DNA of 64,000 bases from positions 124,529,898 to 124,593,897 of the forward strand of contig NC_050105.1 of NCBI RefSeq assembly GCF_902167145.1, given 5' to 3'. The stretch's first letter is position 1, and the number at the start of each line of letters is the position of its first letter. Below are positions 24,038-35,249 of the stretch, piece by piece. The position numbers were made by a program, and so were the translations under genes. The stretch is from Zea mays. Its lineage: Eukaryota; Streptophyta; Magnoliopsida; Poales; Poaceae. The notes beneath the pieces were generated by a model, which did no database searches, was not told the DNA's origin, and saw only the letters and a list, made by a program, of their open reading frames with translations.

Positions 24038-24133
24038 AACCCTCCTCCTTTATCGGGCTTGGGACCGGCTATGTTGAAATGACACAAGGAAGTCTTCCAA
24101 TCAACATAGGCGGAGTTACCCAAATATGATATC

Positions 24134-25059
24134 GTCAACATAAATTTGGCATACGAACAAATCTTTTGCAATATTTTTAGTAAAGAGTGTAGGATCGGCT
24201 TTACCTACTTTGAAGCCATTAGTGATAAGAAAATCTCACAGGCATTCATACCATGCTCTTGGGGCTTGCTTGAGCCCATAAAGCGCCTTTGAGAGTTTAT
24301 ACACATGGTTAGGGTACTCACTATCTTCAAAGCTGGGAGGTTGCTCCACATAGACCTCTTCCTTGATTGGTCCATTTAGAAAGGCACTTTTCAAGTCCAT
24401 TTGATAAAGCTTAAAGCCATGGTAAGTAGCATAGGCAAGTAATATACGAATTGACTCAAGCCTAGCTACGGGTCCATAGGTTTCATCGAAATCCAAACCT
24501 TCAACTTGTGAATATCCTTTGGCTACAAGTCGGGCTTTGTTCCTTGTCACCACACCATGCTCATCTTGCTTGTTGCGGAATACCCACTCGGTTCCTACAA
24601 CATTTTGGTTAGGACGTGGAACTAAATGTCATACCTCATTCCTCATGAAGTTGTTGAGCTCCTCTTGCATTGCCAACACCCAATACGAGTCTCTTAGTGC
24701 ATCCTCTACCCTATATGGCTCAATAGAGGAAACAAAAGAGTAATGTTCACAGAAATGAGCGACTCGAGATCGAGTGGTTACCCCCTTATGAATATCGCTA
24801 AGGATGGAGTTTACGGGGTGATGTCTTTGAATCGCTTGGTGGACTCTTGGGTGTGGCGGTCTTAGATCCTGTACTTCTTGATCATCTTCCTTGTCTTGAT
24901 CATTGTCATCTCCCCTTGATCATTGCCCTCCTCTTGAGGTGGCTCATCTTCTTGATCTTCTTCTTCATTGTCTTGAGCTTGATCCTCATCTTGGGTTGGT
25001 GGAGATGCTTGATTTGAAGATGATGGTTGATCTTGAGCTTGTGTGGGCTCTTCGGATTC
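24134..25059 (-). pseudogene. pol: N-terminal reverse transcriptase and IN-RT linker, Opie/Ji-type element
   Basis: The minus strand gives [61 protein letters not shown] and [15 protein letters not shown], then IYVDDIIFG close to the LINE junction at 24134. Upstream (24560-25059) lies a low-complexity acidic/glutamine linker (reiterated Glu, Asp, Gln) followed by the RT lead-in EALQEEL-like region. Stops are present, for example before HLVPRPNQ. Confidence 0.88.
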
Positions 25060-25998
25060 CTAAGGGCACACATCCCTAATGGAAATGTTCCTTAGCGCAA
25101 CGCACGGAGCCTCTTCATCATCTAGCTCATCAAGATCAACTTGCTCCACTTGGGAGCCATTAGTCTCATCAAACACAATGTCACAAGAAACCTCAACTAA
25201 TCCAGTGGATTTGTTGAAGACTCTATATGCCCTTGTGTTTGAGTCATAACCAAGTAAAAAACCTTCTACAGCCTTAGGAGCAAATTTAGATTTTCTTCCT
25301 CTTTTAACAAGAATAAAACATTTGCTACCAAGGACTCTAAAATATGAAACATTGGGCTTTTTACCGGTGAGGAGTTCATATGATGTCTTCTTGAGGATTC
25401 GGTGAAGGTAGAGCCGGTTGATGGAGTAGCAGGCGGTGTTAATCGCCTCAGCCCAAAACTGGTCCGGAGCCTTGTACTCATCAAGCATGGTCCTCGCCAT
25501 GTCCAATAGAGTTCTATTCTTCCTCTCCACTACACCATTTTGTTAAGGTGTGTAGGGAGAAGAGAACTCATGCTTGATGCCCTCCTCCTCAAGAAAGCCT
25601 TCAATTTGAGAGTTCTTGAACTCCGTCCCGTTGTCGCTTCTTATTTTCTTGATCCTTAATCCAAACTCATTTTGAGCCCGTCTCAAGAATCCTTTTAGGG
25701 TCTCTTGGGTTTGTGATTTTTCCTGCAAAAAGAATACCCAAGTGAAGCAAGAATAGTCATCCACAATTACAAGACAATACTTACTCCCGCGGATGCTTAT
25801 GTAAGCAATCGGGCCGAATAAATCCATGTGGAGTAGCTCAAGCGGCCTGTCGTTCGTCATGATGTTCTTGTGTGGATGGTGGGTGCCAACTTGCTTTCCT
25901 GCTTGACATGCGCTACAAACCCTGTCTTTCTCAAAATGAACATTTGTTAGTCCCAAAATGTGTTCTCCCTTTAGAAGCTTGTGAAGATTCTTCATCCC
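25060..25998 (-). pseudogene. pol: Integrase core and C-terminus, Opie/Ji-type element
   Basis: After the Tat insertion junction the frame reads MKNLHKLLKGEH, the CSACQAGKQVG half of the HHCC finger, then HMDLFGPIAYISIRGSKYC, YSCFTWVFFLQ, IRSDNGTEFKN and GVVERKNRTLLDMA. All three D,D,E residues are visible. A TAA stop at 25543-25545 (from a likely CAA) cuts the core just before QNGVVER. The C-terminal domain has GKKPNVSYFRVLGSKC and EGFLLGYDSNTRAYRVFN. Confidence 0.92.
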
Positions 25999-26504
25999 TG
26001 TTGGTACTCGCCTTCCTGGACAAGTGGATCCAACGGGAGAGTGGAGAGAGTGCTTGCAAAGTTCAACGGGGAATGGCAATAGCTTGGTTAATCTGGCCTC
26101 TCAAGGGCATTGTACAGGGGTATTTATAGGTACCTGAGTGTCTACTGTCCTCTGGTAAGGACGTTTATGCCCTCGGGTACCCGGACTATCCCTAGAATAT
26201 TCCCACATGGAGAGGTTACAGACCGTCATTACAGAAAAGGCCATTACAGATGAGGCCCGTAACACGCTTATCTGCGCGGGGCCCGTTACAGTGGGCCGAA
26301 TCCCTCATGGGCCTCCGGGCGCGACGTGGGACTAGCAGACTTCGTCGGAGTCTTCCCTTCGTCTTGCAATGGAGAGGACGAAGGGTGACCACGCCGGTCA
26401 TCATCCGGCCAGCGCTCTTGGCTCGCTCGGGCGTGGTCTTCGTTGATGTAGGGAGGCGACGAAGGCGTCGAGCGAAGGGTAGCGTCTTCGCCTTCGCCCC
26501 AACA
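25999..26504 (-). repeat. 3' LTR of the Tat-lineage element
   Basis: The minus strand begins TGTTGGGGCGAAGGCG at 26504 and ends GAGTACCAACA at 25999. A TATA motif (CTATAAATA, minus) is at 26121-26129. It pairs with 45440-45951. A purine-rich tract (GGTCCCTCGGAGGTCAAA, minus strand, about 26505-26522) precedes it and could be the polypurine tract. Confidence 0.92.
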
Positions 26505-26835
26505 TTTGACCTCCGAGGGACCAGTTCGACTTGTCATCTGGTGCCGAAGACATCGCTAGATGGTGGAGACGCTACCCTCGCTCGAAGTGGTCCCGCAGGG
26601 GGTTTTGAGGTGATCGTTGATGGACGTGGCACTATTGGACTGCGTGTTTCCTGAAGTGCCGCGTCCTGTCTATAAAAAGACGACACGGCTGGGGCTGTTG
26701 CTTACCCTTGCGTGCGCCAAAAAACCCTAGCTTTTTCAAATTGCTCGCCCACTCGCCTGCCCTCCTTTGTTCTTCTGCTTCGGAGATCTAGCCCGCGTCA
26801 AGCAGACCGCGTGCCGCCGCCAACGGTACATAGCA

Positions 26836-29800
26836 ATGTGTTCCTCCTCATCCGCTGCGAGTGCGCCGTCGATCGATCCGTCATCCGAGGATACCCTGAG
26901 CGATTTGGCAGCGATGGAGTTACAGCCGGGCCACACGGTGGAGTTCGGCACCTCGAGGATTTCCTTGGTTCGCGTGCAGGACATGCAGCAGCTGGGGTAC
27001 TTTGGTGACGGTGTTGGGCACGTCCCGGGCGCTGAGGAGATTCCTTAGCCTGAGGGCGAATTAGTTGTGTTCGAGGCATTCTTCATCGCCGGCCTTCGCC
27101 TTCCGGCGCATCGTTTCGTGGCGGAGGTCTTGCAGAGGTTCGATGTCTAGGTCCACCAGTTGACACCTAACGCCGTGGTTGCCCTTACGAAGTATGTCTG
27201 GGCGGTGACTTCGTACGGCGGTCAGGCATCCGTAGAGGTCTTCGCCAAGAAGTATTGTCTGCACTAGCAAAAGAGGAAAATTGGAAATAAGATTGCATAA
27301 GTTGGATCATGCACCTTCACGCCGAGGACCGGAAAGACTTCAGTGGAAGTCGTGGAAATAGTTCGTTGCGCTCGGAATAAGTGGGGCAACTGGTGGGACA
27401 ATTGGTTTTATGTTTCGGGAGGGGAAGTCGAAGACCTCCCAGGGCTCCCTGCGGCCGTCATGTGCTCCCACTGTTACATGGCATTCCCATCGTTTGAGGT
27501 GGCGGAGGACGATGAGGACGAAGGGGCCCTCCGGTGTGCTGCCCGCATAAGTAGCGGGCGTGATTTGGTTGAGGAATTCATCGGTTATGGAGTATGGCCC
27601 TTGGCGCACATCTGGGTGCTTGGCGAAGTGTGCCCTCGCCAGATGCCTACCTTGGGCAAGCAGTTGGTGCGAAGTCCTACCTTCGCTTTGGATTTGCGTG
27701 GCCGGAACCCAGCCGCGTTTGTGCGTGAAGTAGAGGATGGAGCAGTGAGGATTGTGGGGCGATACGTGCCGAGGACGGAGGCTTTGCGGAGTTAGGATAT
27801 TCGTGGTTCCAATGTTCGTTTGAACCGTGTCTTCGAGTTAAACCATCTGCCATATGGCGGTTACCCTGGAGACGACACTGCTACTACTGTCGATCGCTAG
27901 GGAAAAAAGCCAGCGGCTATGACTGAGGAAGGCCCTTCACGGGGAGCTGTGCCGGCCATTAAAAAGAGAAAACTAGGTACTGCAGCTGAGGTGTTGGGGG
28001 TCTCCGACCGTTTTGCTGTGGATTTAATGGGAACTTGTGTGGCCCTCGGGGGAAGGATGTCTTCGCCCGAGCTCTGGGAATCTACAGCGCGAATGCTGGA
28101 GGTTACCGAGGATCTATGGCCGAAGAACGTTCGATCCCCTGAGCGGCCGACGAGGACATGTTTACGTCTTGTTTGGCCCGTGAGATGAAGATTTTTCCTT
28201 ATGGACGGAATATTGCTGCTGTTGTATCGGTAGTGATTGACAAGGATCACCAAGATGCGACGCGGAAGTGCCGGGCGTTCACTAGGGTTGGGGACCCTAG
28301 TCGTGAGGTCAAGAGGGCGCGGGGAAGCATGAAGTCCCCCGCCCCCGGTAGCAGCAAACCACCACCGGCTGCGAAGCCAGCCGTCCCTGGGCCTAGCAAA
28401 TCTTCGTCGGGTGCGAGGGCTATCACTTCCGGCTCGAGCAAGCCGCCTTCAGCTAAGCCCACGAAGGAGCAAGGGCCACCGTCTCTGCTGCGCACTGCTG
28501 AAGCTGCGGCGGGTGGGGCTAGCCTCGCCATGGACATCTGCGTGGATAACTACCACGTGGGTGGTGTCATGATGTTTGATGCCCACACGGGCCGGGGACT
28601 TGTTGGTGAGTGTTTGTTTATTGTTATTACTCTTTTTTCATACGAGGACTAGGTCTTGGACAAGATTGTGGTGTAGGGTTGGATGCTGGGCAACTGGCTG
28701 TTGTCTCGGCTCCAGTGGTGGCGGCCGAGGCGAAGGGTGCTTCGCAGGACCCATGGTCCATGTTTTGTGCCAGCGGCGAGATTACGTCGACCGCCACCGT
28801 TAAAGACGTGGCAGGTTCTGTTTCCCAACAGCTAAAGCATGCGATGCAGTAGCTGAAGCATGTATGTCGTCTTGGACTTCGTCGGTTGTTTTGTTTATGT
28901 GGTTGCTAATTTGATGGACCTTTCAAGGCAGGCGGCTGCCTTTGCCGATCATGTTGCGTCGGGCGCCCTGACCTCGGAGTTCGCTACCGAGAGGCAATGA
29001 CTCGAGGGCAGGATTGAGCGCCTCTGGGCGCAGCATACGAAAGCTGTGCGGGACAAGTCAGCTATGGAAAACAAGAGCCACAGGCTGATGGAGAAGCTGG
29101 TGGCTGCGGAGGCCAAGAGGGAGGACCTCAGCCGTCAGTTGGCGGCGGAGAGGAAAGACGCAAACAGAGCCTGCACTGAGGCACAAGCTGCACAAACCGA
29201 GGCCAAACCTGCGCGAGCGGAAGCCAGTCTCGCCCGCCAATGCGCCGAGGAGGTGGAAACGAGCTACAACAGCCTGCTCGACCGCCTGGACAAAGAGGAG
29301 GCCGCTATTCACGCAGAGGTCGATCGGACGCATGCACAGCTTGTGGACGCGTACCGGGAGCTTGGTGCACGGACCGCTCCCTTTGATGCGTCCGGTAAGG
29401 AGGTGGGCCTTTGCTTCCTCGGATGGCTATAGGAGGAGCTAGAGGTTCTCCCAATGATTGTGATGGGCCTCATGTCCTTTGCCTCACTCATCACCTGCGA
29501 AGGGGCCGTGAATGCCCTGTCCCGCGAGGGATGTGGGCACTTCGAAGTCTTCGACCGATTGGACGAGGACTTCAAGCGCGGAATCTTCCAGGTTGAGGAC
29601 CCGGTGCTGAAGCAGTCAGCCAGGGCACTTTATGATAGGATGTGGGGCCCTCACGACCATGAGACTGTCCGGGAGAGGTCCGACCGGGCGATGGAGCAGG
29701 TATGGAGTATATGTGTATATTTGTGATTGTATATATGGGTGTATGTGTATATTTGTGTGGTTTTTGTTGAATGAGTATGTCGTTTCTGTAGATGGCGCAT

Positions 29801-30642
29801 GATGAGGAGGTCGAAAACCTCGGGGACCTGGATAGCGCACTGCCCGAGGCGTCGGGTGCGAAGGAGGGGAGTGGGGGGGAGCTGGCGCCGATATCCAATG
29901 TTGGCGAGGGCCCCTTGGTGACCCCCGCACCGACCTGTGCTGGCGAGGACCCCGTGCCAACCGCTGCACCGACTGGTGGGGACACTTTGGTGGTGGTAGG
30001 CGAACCAGCTGCCGAAGACCCTGCGACGTCGGCCGGCCCTTCACAGGTGGCGGGATAGGGGCTAGGGCTATCGGGTGTAAGATTTTGTTTTTGTGATACT
30101 GAAACTTGGTTGTTGCGCAGGTTCCGATGTATGGGCCTGCGTAAGCAACCGCTGCTGACGATACTAATTTTGTGGCAGCCGCAACCGTAGTGCCTGCCAA
30201 TGACAATTTATCTGCTTCTGGATCTAGGTGTTTTTCGTCTGATGGTGAGTTTGGGAGTCCGTTTTCCTGGACCGAAGAGTCTTCGGATGAAGACTTGGAT
30301 TATTTTGTTGCGTTAGATGTGGCCGCGGCGGAGTCCTCGCCGCGGGTGGAGGTTGGCGAGGTGGCTGATCTTCCTAGTGCGAGGACCAAGTGCCGACGAC
30401 GAAGGGTGGTGTCGAAGCATAGCGTGGGCGAGGTTTCGCGGAGTGGTAGGTGCCGTCGGATGGGGATGGAGCGGGACCGTCTTCGAGTAGATTGTATTGG
30501 TAAACGAGAACTATTGTCTTTGCCGATTGGGACGAGCATTGGTGAGGGGGATCTGCGGAACCTTTTTGAGGGTGAGGAATTGAAAATAATGTTGTTCAAT
30601 TATAGGGAGGCAGGCATCATCCCGAAGGTTGAGCCGATGTAG
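26836..30642 (+). pseudogene. Antisense multi-exon gene of the Tat-lineage element
   Basis: Transcribed opposite to gag-pol, between the 3' LTR and the minisatellite. It starts near ATG 26836 (MCSSSSAASAPS). An N-terminal domain has FIAGLRLPAHRFVAEVL, VHQLTPNAV and YVWAVTSYGG. I recognise this as the plant 'putative gypsy type transposon' domain (Pfam calls a similar one Transposase_28). The same pattern occurs in the Zeon-like element's antisense gene. Next come a basic/Ser-Ala-Pro linker, a long Ala/Glu/Arg coiled coil (about 29046-29390), an acidic Gly/Pro region and a Ser/Asp/Glu-rich tail. Four GT-AG introns join neighbouring frames in phase: 28606-28676, 28862-28931, 29700-29791 and 30047-30120. 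Stops (for example 27046-27048, 27148-27150, 28850-28852, 30142-30144) make it a pseudogene. Function unknown. Confidence 0.75.
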
Positions 30643-30711
30643 TATGTGGTGCCCTCGCTGAGTCTATGTAACTGTAACTTGTATTGTAATGTGGCCTGTT
30701 GGCCGTTTTCG

Positions 30712-31150
30712 CATACTTGTGCTAATCTGGCTGCACCCTTAGGCGACTTTTGCGTGGAGTGTCGATTGGCGTACTTATCGCGCTTATCCGGTTGCATCCT
30801 CGGGCGACTTTTGCGCGGAGTGTCTTTTTAGTAAAAGACTTTGATTGACGCACTTATTGTGCTTGTCCGGCTGCACCCTTAGGCGACTTTTGCATGGAGT
30901 GTCTTTTTAATAAAAGACTTCGATTGACGCACTTGTTGTGCTATTCCGGCTACACCCTTGGGCGACTTTTGCATGGAGTGTCTTTTTAATAAAAGACTTT
31001 GACTGACGCATGCACTTGTTGTGCTATTCCGGCTGCACCCTTGGGCGACTTTTGCATGGAGTGTCTTTTTAATAAAAGACTTCGACTGACGCACTTGTTG
31101 TGCTATTCCGACTGCACCCTTGGGTGACTTTTGCGCGGAGTGTCACACGC
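30712..31150. repeat. 79-bp minisatellite between convergent genes of the Tat-lineage element
   Basis: The core GGCGACTTTTGC recurs at about 30742, 30803, 30882, 30961 and 31044, with a variant (GGTGAC) at 31123. The spacing is 61, 79, 79, 83 and 79 bases. Each unit also carries TCTTTTTAATAAAAGACTT, a perfect-looking short hairpin. The array lies between the stop of the antisense gene (30642) and the stop of integrase (31343). Confidence 0.85.
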
Positions 31151-31342
31151 GAGGGTAGTCTACGCTACCTGTCACGGTGACTTCGAATTGGTTGAATGCC
31201 AAAGACCGTCGAAGCGGTCTTTTTCAATGTTGCATCTGAGTTTTTATTTTTGCGGGGGCTTTTGCTGTTGTATTACATGGCTCCGCCTCGTTAAAAACCT
31301 CACCCCTAGGGAGGAAAAGAGTGCAGGATGGAATAACATTGT

Positions 31343-31900
31343 TTACTGAATTACAAGGGCGCGTGGGTCCTGATGTTTAAACAAAAAATTCCAGAGATTG
31401 TCAATGTTCCAGGAGTGCTCTAAGTCTTCGCCGGAAGGCGTTACTAGCCTGTATGCGTTGGGGGATACCTTCGACTTGACGATGAATGGACCCTCCCATT
31501 TCGGCTCCAGCTTGCCCCATGATTCTGTCCGGGTGGTCCGGACGAGTATGAGGTCTCCTTTGTTGAACTCTCTTGGGACAACCGCGTTGTCACGCTAGGC
31601 CTTGGTTTGAGACTGATATTTGTTGAGGGCCTGTAGGGCGAGGACGCAGTCTCCATCGATGAGATCTTTGGACGTTGGTTCGTCGACATCGAGAAGTGCT
31701 AATGTGCTTGTCTAGGGCAACCCAAGCTTTATCTCTTGCGGCGTCATGGCCTCGTATCCATACAATAAACGAAATGGTGTGAATCCGGTTGCCCAGCATT
31801 CTGTCGTGTTTAGGGCCCAGACCACTTCAGGTAGTTGGTCGGCCCATTTGCCCTTTTTGTCGTCGAGAAGTCTTTTCTTGATGGCAGTGAAAATCTTGCC
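31343..31900 (-). pseudogene. pol: C-terminal integrase of the Tat-lineage element
   Basis: Continues the integrase broken at 40291. Minus-strand reading: KIFTAIKKRLLDDKKGKWAD, WALNTTECWATGFTPFRLLY, MTPQEIKLGLP, then, after a stop, DLILVRTTRTESWGKLEPK and WEGPFIVKS. The final stop is at 31343-31345. The exact junction is TTGCC (31896-31900), the left target duplication of the Zeon-like insertion. Several stops interrupt this part. Confidence 0.88.
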
Positions 31901-32573
31901 TGTTGGGGGCCTTCGTCTTCCGAAGGTCCTCAAAAACATGATTAACAATGTTTCCCAAGCGTAATATATGTACAGGAACCTTCGGACTCGGGATGAAGCT
32001 ATACACAATATGGAAATCAGGGTCGGAACGAAGGTAAAACCAGCGCCGAAGCTGAGCGCAAGGGAGCTTCGGCTCGGCAACAGAAAAAGGAACCAACTTA
32101 AGGAGGAAAAGGCTATCTAGTCCTCGACAGATTATTATTGAGTTAATAGTGATCATGAAGGGCATGAATGTAATTTCACACAGGCTGCGTCCTGTGCCTA
32201 TAAATATATGAACAGTACCCCCGTACTATTCACGCTGACTTGTACTCGCTCGTGCGTCACGCTTGTACCTTTGCCTTCTGTCAAGCCGAAGGTACAAATG
32301 TAATTCAATATTGTTCTTATTCATTCATGATTATATAATAAAAAATATATTAACAGTGTCATATGATTATTCATATTATTTCTCATGTTTCATATACTTC
32401 ATCTTTCATTAATATATGCTGTGGTGATGAAGGTACGTCCTTCATGACCTTCGTCCGAAGATCGTTATATCCTTAGGGAAATAATGCTTCGAAGGATGAA
32501 GGGCATTAACCATTAACCTATTTTTGTGTTGCCTTGTTCTTAATTCATAGCATATGAGAACAAGTCCCCAACA
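31901..32573 (+). repeat. 5' LTR of the Zeon-like element
   Basis: Begins TGTTGGGGGCCTTCGTCTTC and ends AAGTCCCCAACA. The motif CTTCG/CGAAG is reiterated throughout this LTR and the internal DNA. The TATA motif TATAAATATA is at 32199-32208, matched by TATAAATAG at 38998-39006 in the 3' LTR. The primer site TTGGCACCCACTTCCGG follows at 32574. Confidence 0.94.
32199..32208 (+). promoter_or_regulatory. TATA box of the Zeon-like LTR
   Basis: TATAAATATA in sense orientation, about 300 bases into the LTR and ahead of the pyrimidine-rich R/U5 region. It is conserved in the 3' LTR. Confidence 0.6.
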
Positions 32574-32633
32574 TTGGCACCCACTTCCGGTGTACTCACT
32601 TCCACAACCTTCGGCAAAGCATCAACCTTCGTC

Positions 32634-34176
32634 ATGCCACCGAAGAAGATAACAGCGCCAGCGGCTGCACTGCAGCCACTGGACACAAACCAAGACACTC
32701 TCTCCCTCCGAAAGGCCAGAAGCCAAAAGAGGAAGGCCACCAGTCCAACACTTCAGGAGGAAGAGTTGGACCAGGAGATCAGGGACCTAGAAATCATTCA
32801 CCAGCAGGTACAAAGGAAAAAGGAGAAGATGGCTCGGCTGGCCGACCTTCAGAAGAAGATCGACGAAGCTACCGAGGAAGTGCATCATCTTACTCAAGAT
32901 GATCACGACCGAAGGCCCCAACACCGAGAGCTTCGTCAAGAGGGCTCATTCAATGAAGATGAATGGTACGATGATTTTAATCATGGTACCTTTGCTTTTG
33001 ATGATGCTTCTCCCTTGGTAGCAGAATTGCAGGCTATCCCATGGCCACAATCCTACAAGCCACCCCAGCTACCCATGTACGATGGGCACTCAGACCCAAA
33101 ACAGTTCTTGATGAGCTATGAGGCAACAATATCCTCATACGGAGGCAACACAACTGTCATGGCCAAGTCCTTTGTCATGGCAGTCCGAAACGTGGCCCAA
33201 ACATGGTATTCTTCTCTTCGGCCAGGGACAATCACGTCATGGCAGAAGCTCAAGGACATGCTGGTTACCAGTTTTCAAGGCTTTCAGACGAAGTCAGTCA
33301 CAGCTCAGGCCTTGTTCTAGTGCACACAAGACCATGAGGAATACCTTCAGGCGTATGTCCAAAGGTTCTTACAACTGAGAGAACAAGCACCCACAGTGCC
33401 TAATGAAATTGTCATTAAGGCCATGATCTAGGGTCTTCGACCGGGACCTACGGCTCAATACTTTGCCAGGAAGCCCCCAGACTCTGGAGAAGCTGCTTCA
33501 GAAAATGGATGAATACATCCGGGCTGACAACGACTTCCACCAAAGAAGAGAGGAAGCTTACAGATTTTCTGAGATGACTAGGGGCTTTGGAGTAAGAATC
33601 CATCCTAGGCATGTCAGATCAATCCACAGCTCCAGTCACAATGATGACAAAGGAAGCTAGCTTCAGAGGCCACAGCACACCTCACAGTCTTCGGGACAGC
33701 AGCAAAGTTCCTTCAGGCCACCAGCTCCAAGGGGCAGAGACGGCAGGGGCTTCGGAGGAAGATATGGCGATCAGCCCAGGAAAATTTATTGCTTATTCTA
33801 TGGTGAGGACAAGGGCCACACTACAAGAACATGCTAAATCACTATTATGAAGCAAAAGGAGATCGTCGAAGCCGAAGCTCGGCAGAATCAGCCAAAGCAG
33901 GTCTTGCACATTGCTTCGTGCCACTCTCCTTACATACCAGAATACGTGGGCAATCAACGTGCAACCTTTGTTGCTTCAAAAAGCCATTCATAGGCTTCTT
34001 GGCCTCAGCTTCCACCGCCACCACCACTACAACCCACTTATTCTCGAAGCCGACAGCCAGAAGGGTGCCAACACTCTCAGCAACAACGTGACTTCAGAGA
34101 GGAGTCTGAAGCCCGTACAGTCAACAGTACCGTACCAGAGTCAAAGCACATATACTAAGCAATATCCTACTTCCTA
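32634..34176 (+). pseudogene. gag: gag of the Zeon-like element
   Basis: The first ATG in frame is 32634 (MPPKKITAP). A predicted coiled coil (about residues 40-90, ELDQEIRDLEIIHQQVQ) is followed by the Tat-type capsid: LVAELQAIPWPQSYKPP, YDGHSDPKQFLMSYEA, MAKSFVMAVRNVAQTWYSSL and MLVTSFQGF. In-frame TAG codons occur after QALF (33318-33320) and at 33429-33431. Further stops follow near HNDDKGS. The zinc-knuckle region reads YCLFYGEDKGHTTRTC, then stops. The sequence resembles gag of the surrounding Tat element, as expected if the two share packaging machinery. Confidence 0.85.
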
Positions 34177-34299
34177 AATGCTTTTATATTCTAGGTTATT
34201 TTGTTTTTTGAATAAGGAACAAGCAGTGACAACTTAGTTTTATTTTTCTTGTAATGATTTTGCTTCTACCAGAATGAAATATATCTTTTTCACAGACTT

Positions 34300-34720
34300 A
34301 CGAAGTTTAAAAGTCACGAAGCTCAAAAGTTACGAAGCTCAAAAGATGTTCCTAAGGGAAAGCAGAGATAAAATTACCGAAGCTACAAAAAGTCATTCCT
34401 AAGGGAGCGCAGCGTAAGTCTTGTGCTCAAAAGACGTTCCTAAGGGAATGGAGCTAAAATTACCGAAGCTACAAAAAGTCGTTCCTAAGGGAGCGTAGCA
34501 TAAGTTTTCTGCTCAAAAGTCGTTCCAAAAGGAATGCAGAGCCAAATACCGCCGAAATATAAGACGAAGAAGTTCAAAAGTCGTTCCTAAGGGGATGCAG
34601 AACTTATACCGCTGAAATAGAAGGCGAAGAAGTTCAAAAGACGTTCCTAAGGGGATGCAAAACTTATATCACCGAAATAAAAGGTTAAGAAGCTCAAAAG
34701 ACGTTCCTAAGGGGATGCAG
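34300..34720. repeat. About 60-bp minisatellite between convergent genes of the Zeon-like element
   Basis: The core AAAAGACGTTCCTAAGGGG or a close variant recurs near 34345, 34420, 34515, 34570, 34630 and 34690. The last three are spaced about 60 bases and the earlier ones 75-95. Each copy includes GAAGCTCAAAAG. The array sits between the end of gag and the end of the antisense gene, as in the Tat element. Confidence 0.8.
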
Positions 34721-35249
34721 AGCTTGTGTGTTCCAGTGTGGATGTATGGGTGTGTGTCTTCGGCATCCTCTTCATTTTGCATCATATCATTACATCATTT
34801 TGCATAGCATCACATCATACATCATATTGCCTCAATGATACTAGAATTGAATACGAAGCTCATCTTCGACAAATGCTTCGTCAAAATAAAAAGGTGCTAA
34901 GGCACGAAGTAAGTTTTGGGAGATACAGTTTTATCAGCCTTGTTACAAGAAGGGATCTCTTTTTACAAAGCACAAGTATCTTTCTTTACGAAGCATGGAT
35001 CTTTTTCTTTACGAAGCATGAAAAGAAGGGAAGGTGTTTTTTTCGCCGAAGGCTCAAAACGGTATGTGTGTAAATTTCATGCATCGCAAAGAAATAAACT
35101 GTAATAATTTACATATTCAACTTAGCATTACATACTCCAGATATTACAAAGTTTTGTCATAATAGAAATCTAATCTTCCTCCATTTGTTACATACATCAA
35201 GCTTTTCAAAGTGTTTATTACAATAAAATCTATTCCTCTTTAAGGACTT

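Larger units (their letters stand above)
20640..24117 (-). mobile_element. RTE-type LINE inserted in the Copia reverse transcriptase gene
   Basis: A 16-base duplication, ACCCAAATATGATATC, flanks it (20624-20639 and 24118-24133). The 3' end carries a short TTG repeat tail (20640-20653) and not poly(A), a trait of the RTE clade. On the minus strand one coding region runs from an apurinic-type endonuclease to a reverse transcriptase and a short C-terminal domain. There is no RNase H and no separate ORF1. At 3.5 kb it is close to full length. Multiple stops show it is dead. Confidence 0.92.

Noticed and set aside
29616..30206. 196-codon minus-strand frame overlapping the antisense gene
   Set aside because: Pro/His-rich shadow that crosses two introns of the plus-strand gene.
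30712..31150. CRISPR-like regular repeat spacing
   Set aside because: The spacers are themselves repeats (79-bp tandem units) and the context is a plant retrotransposon.
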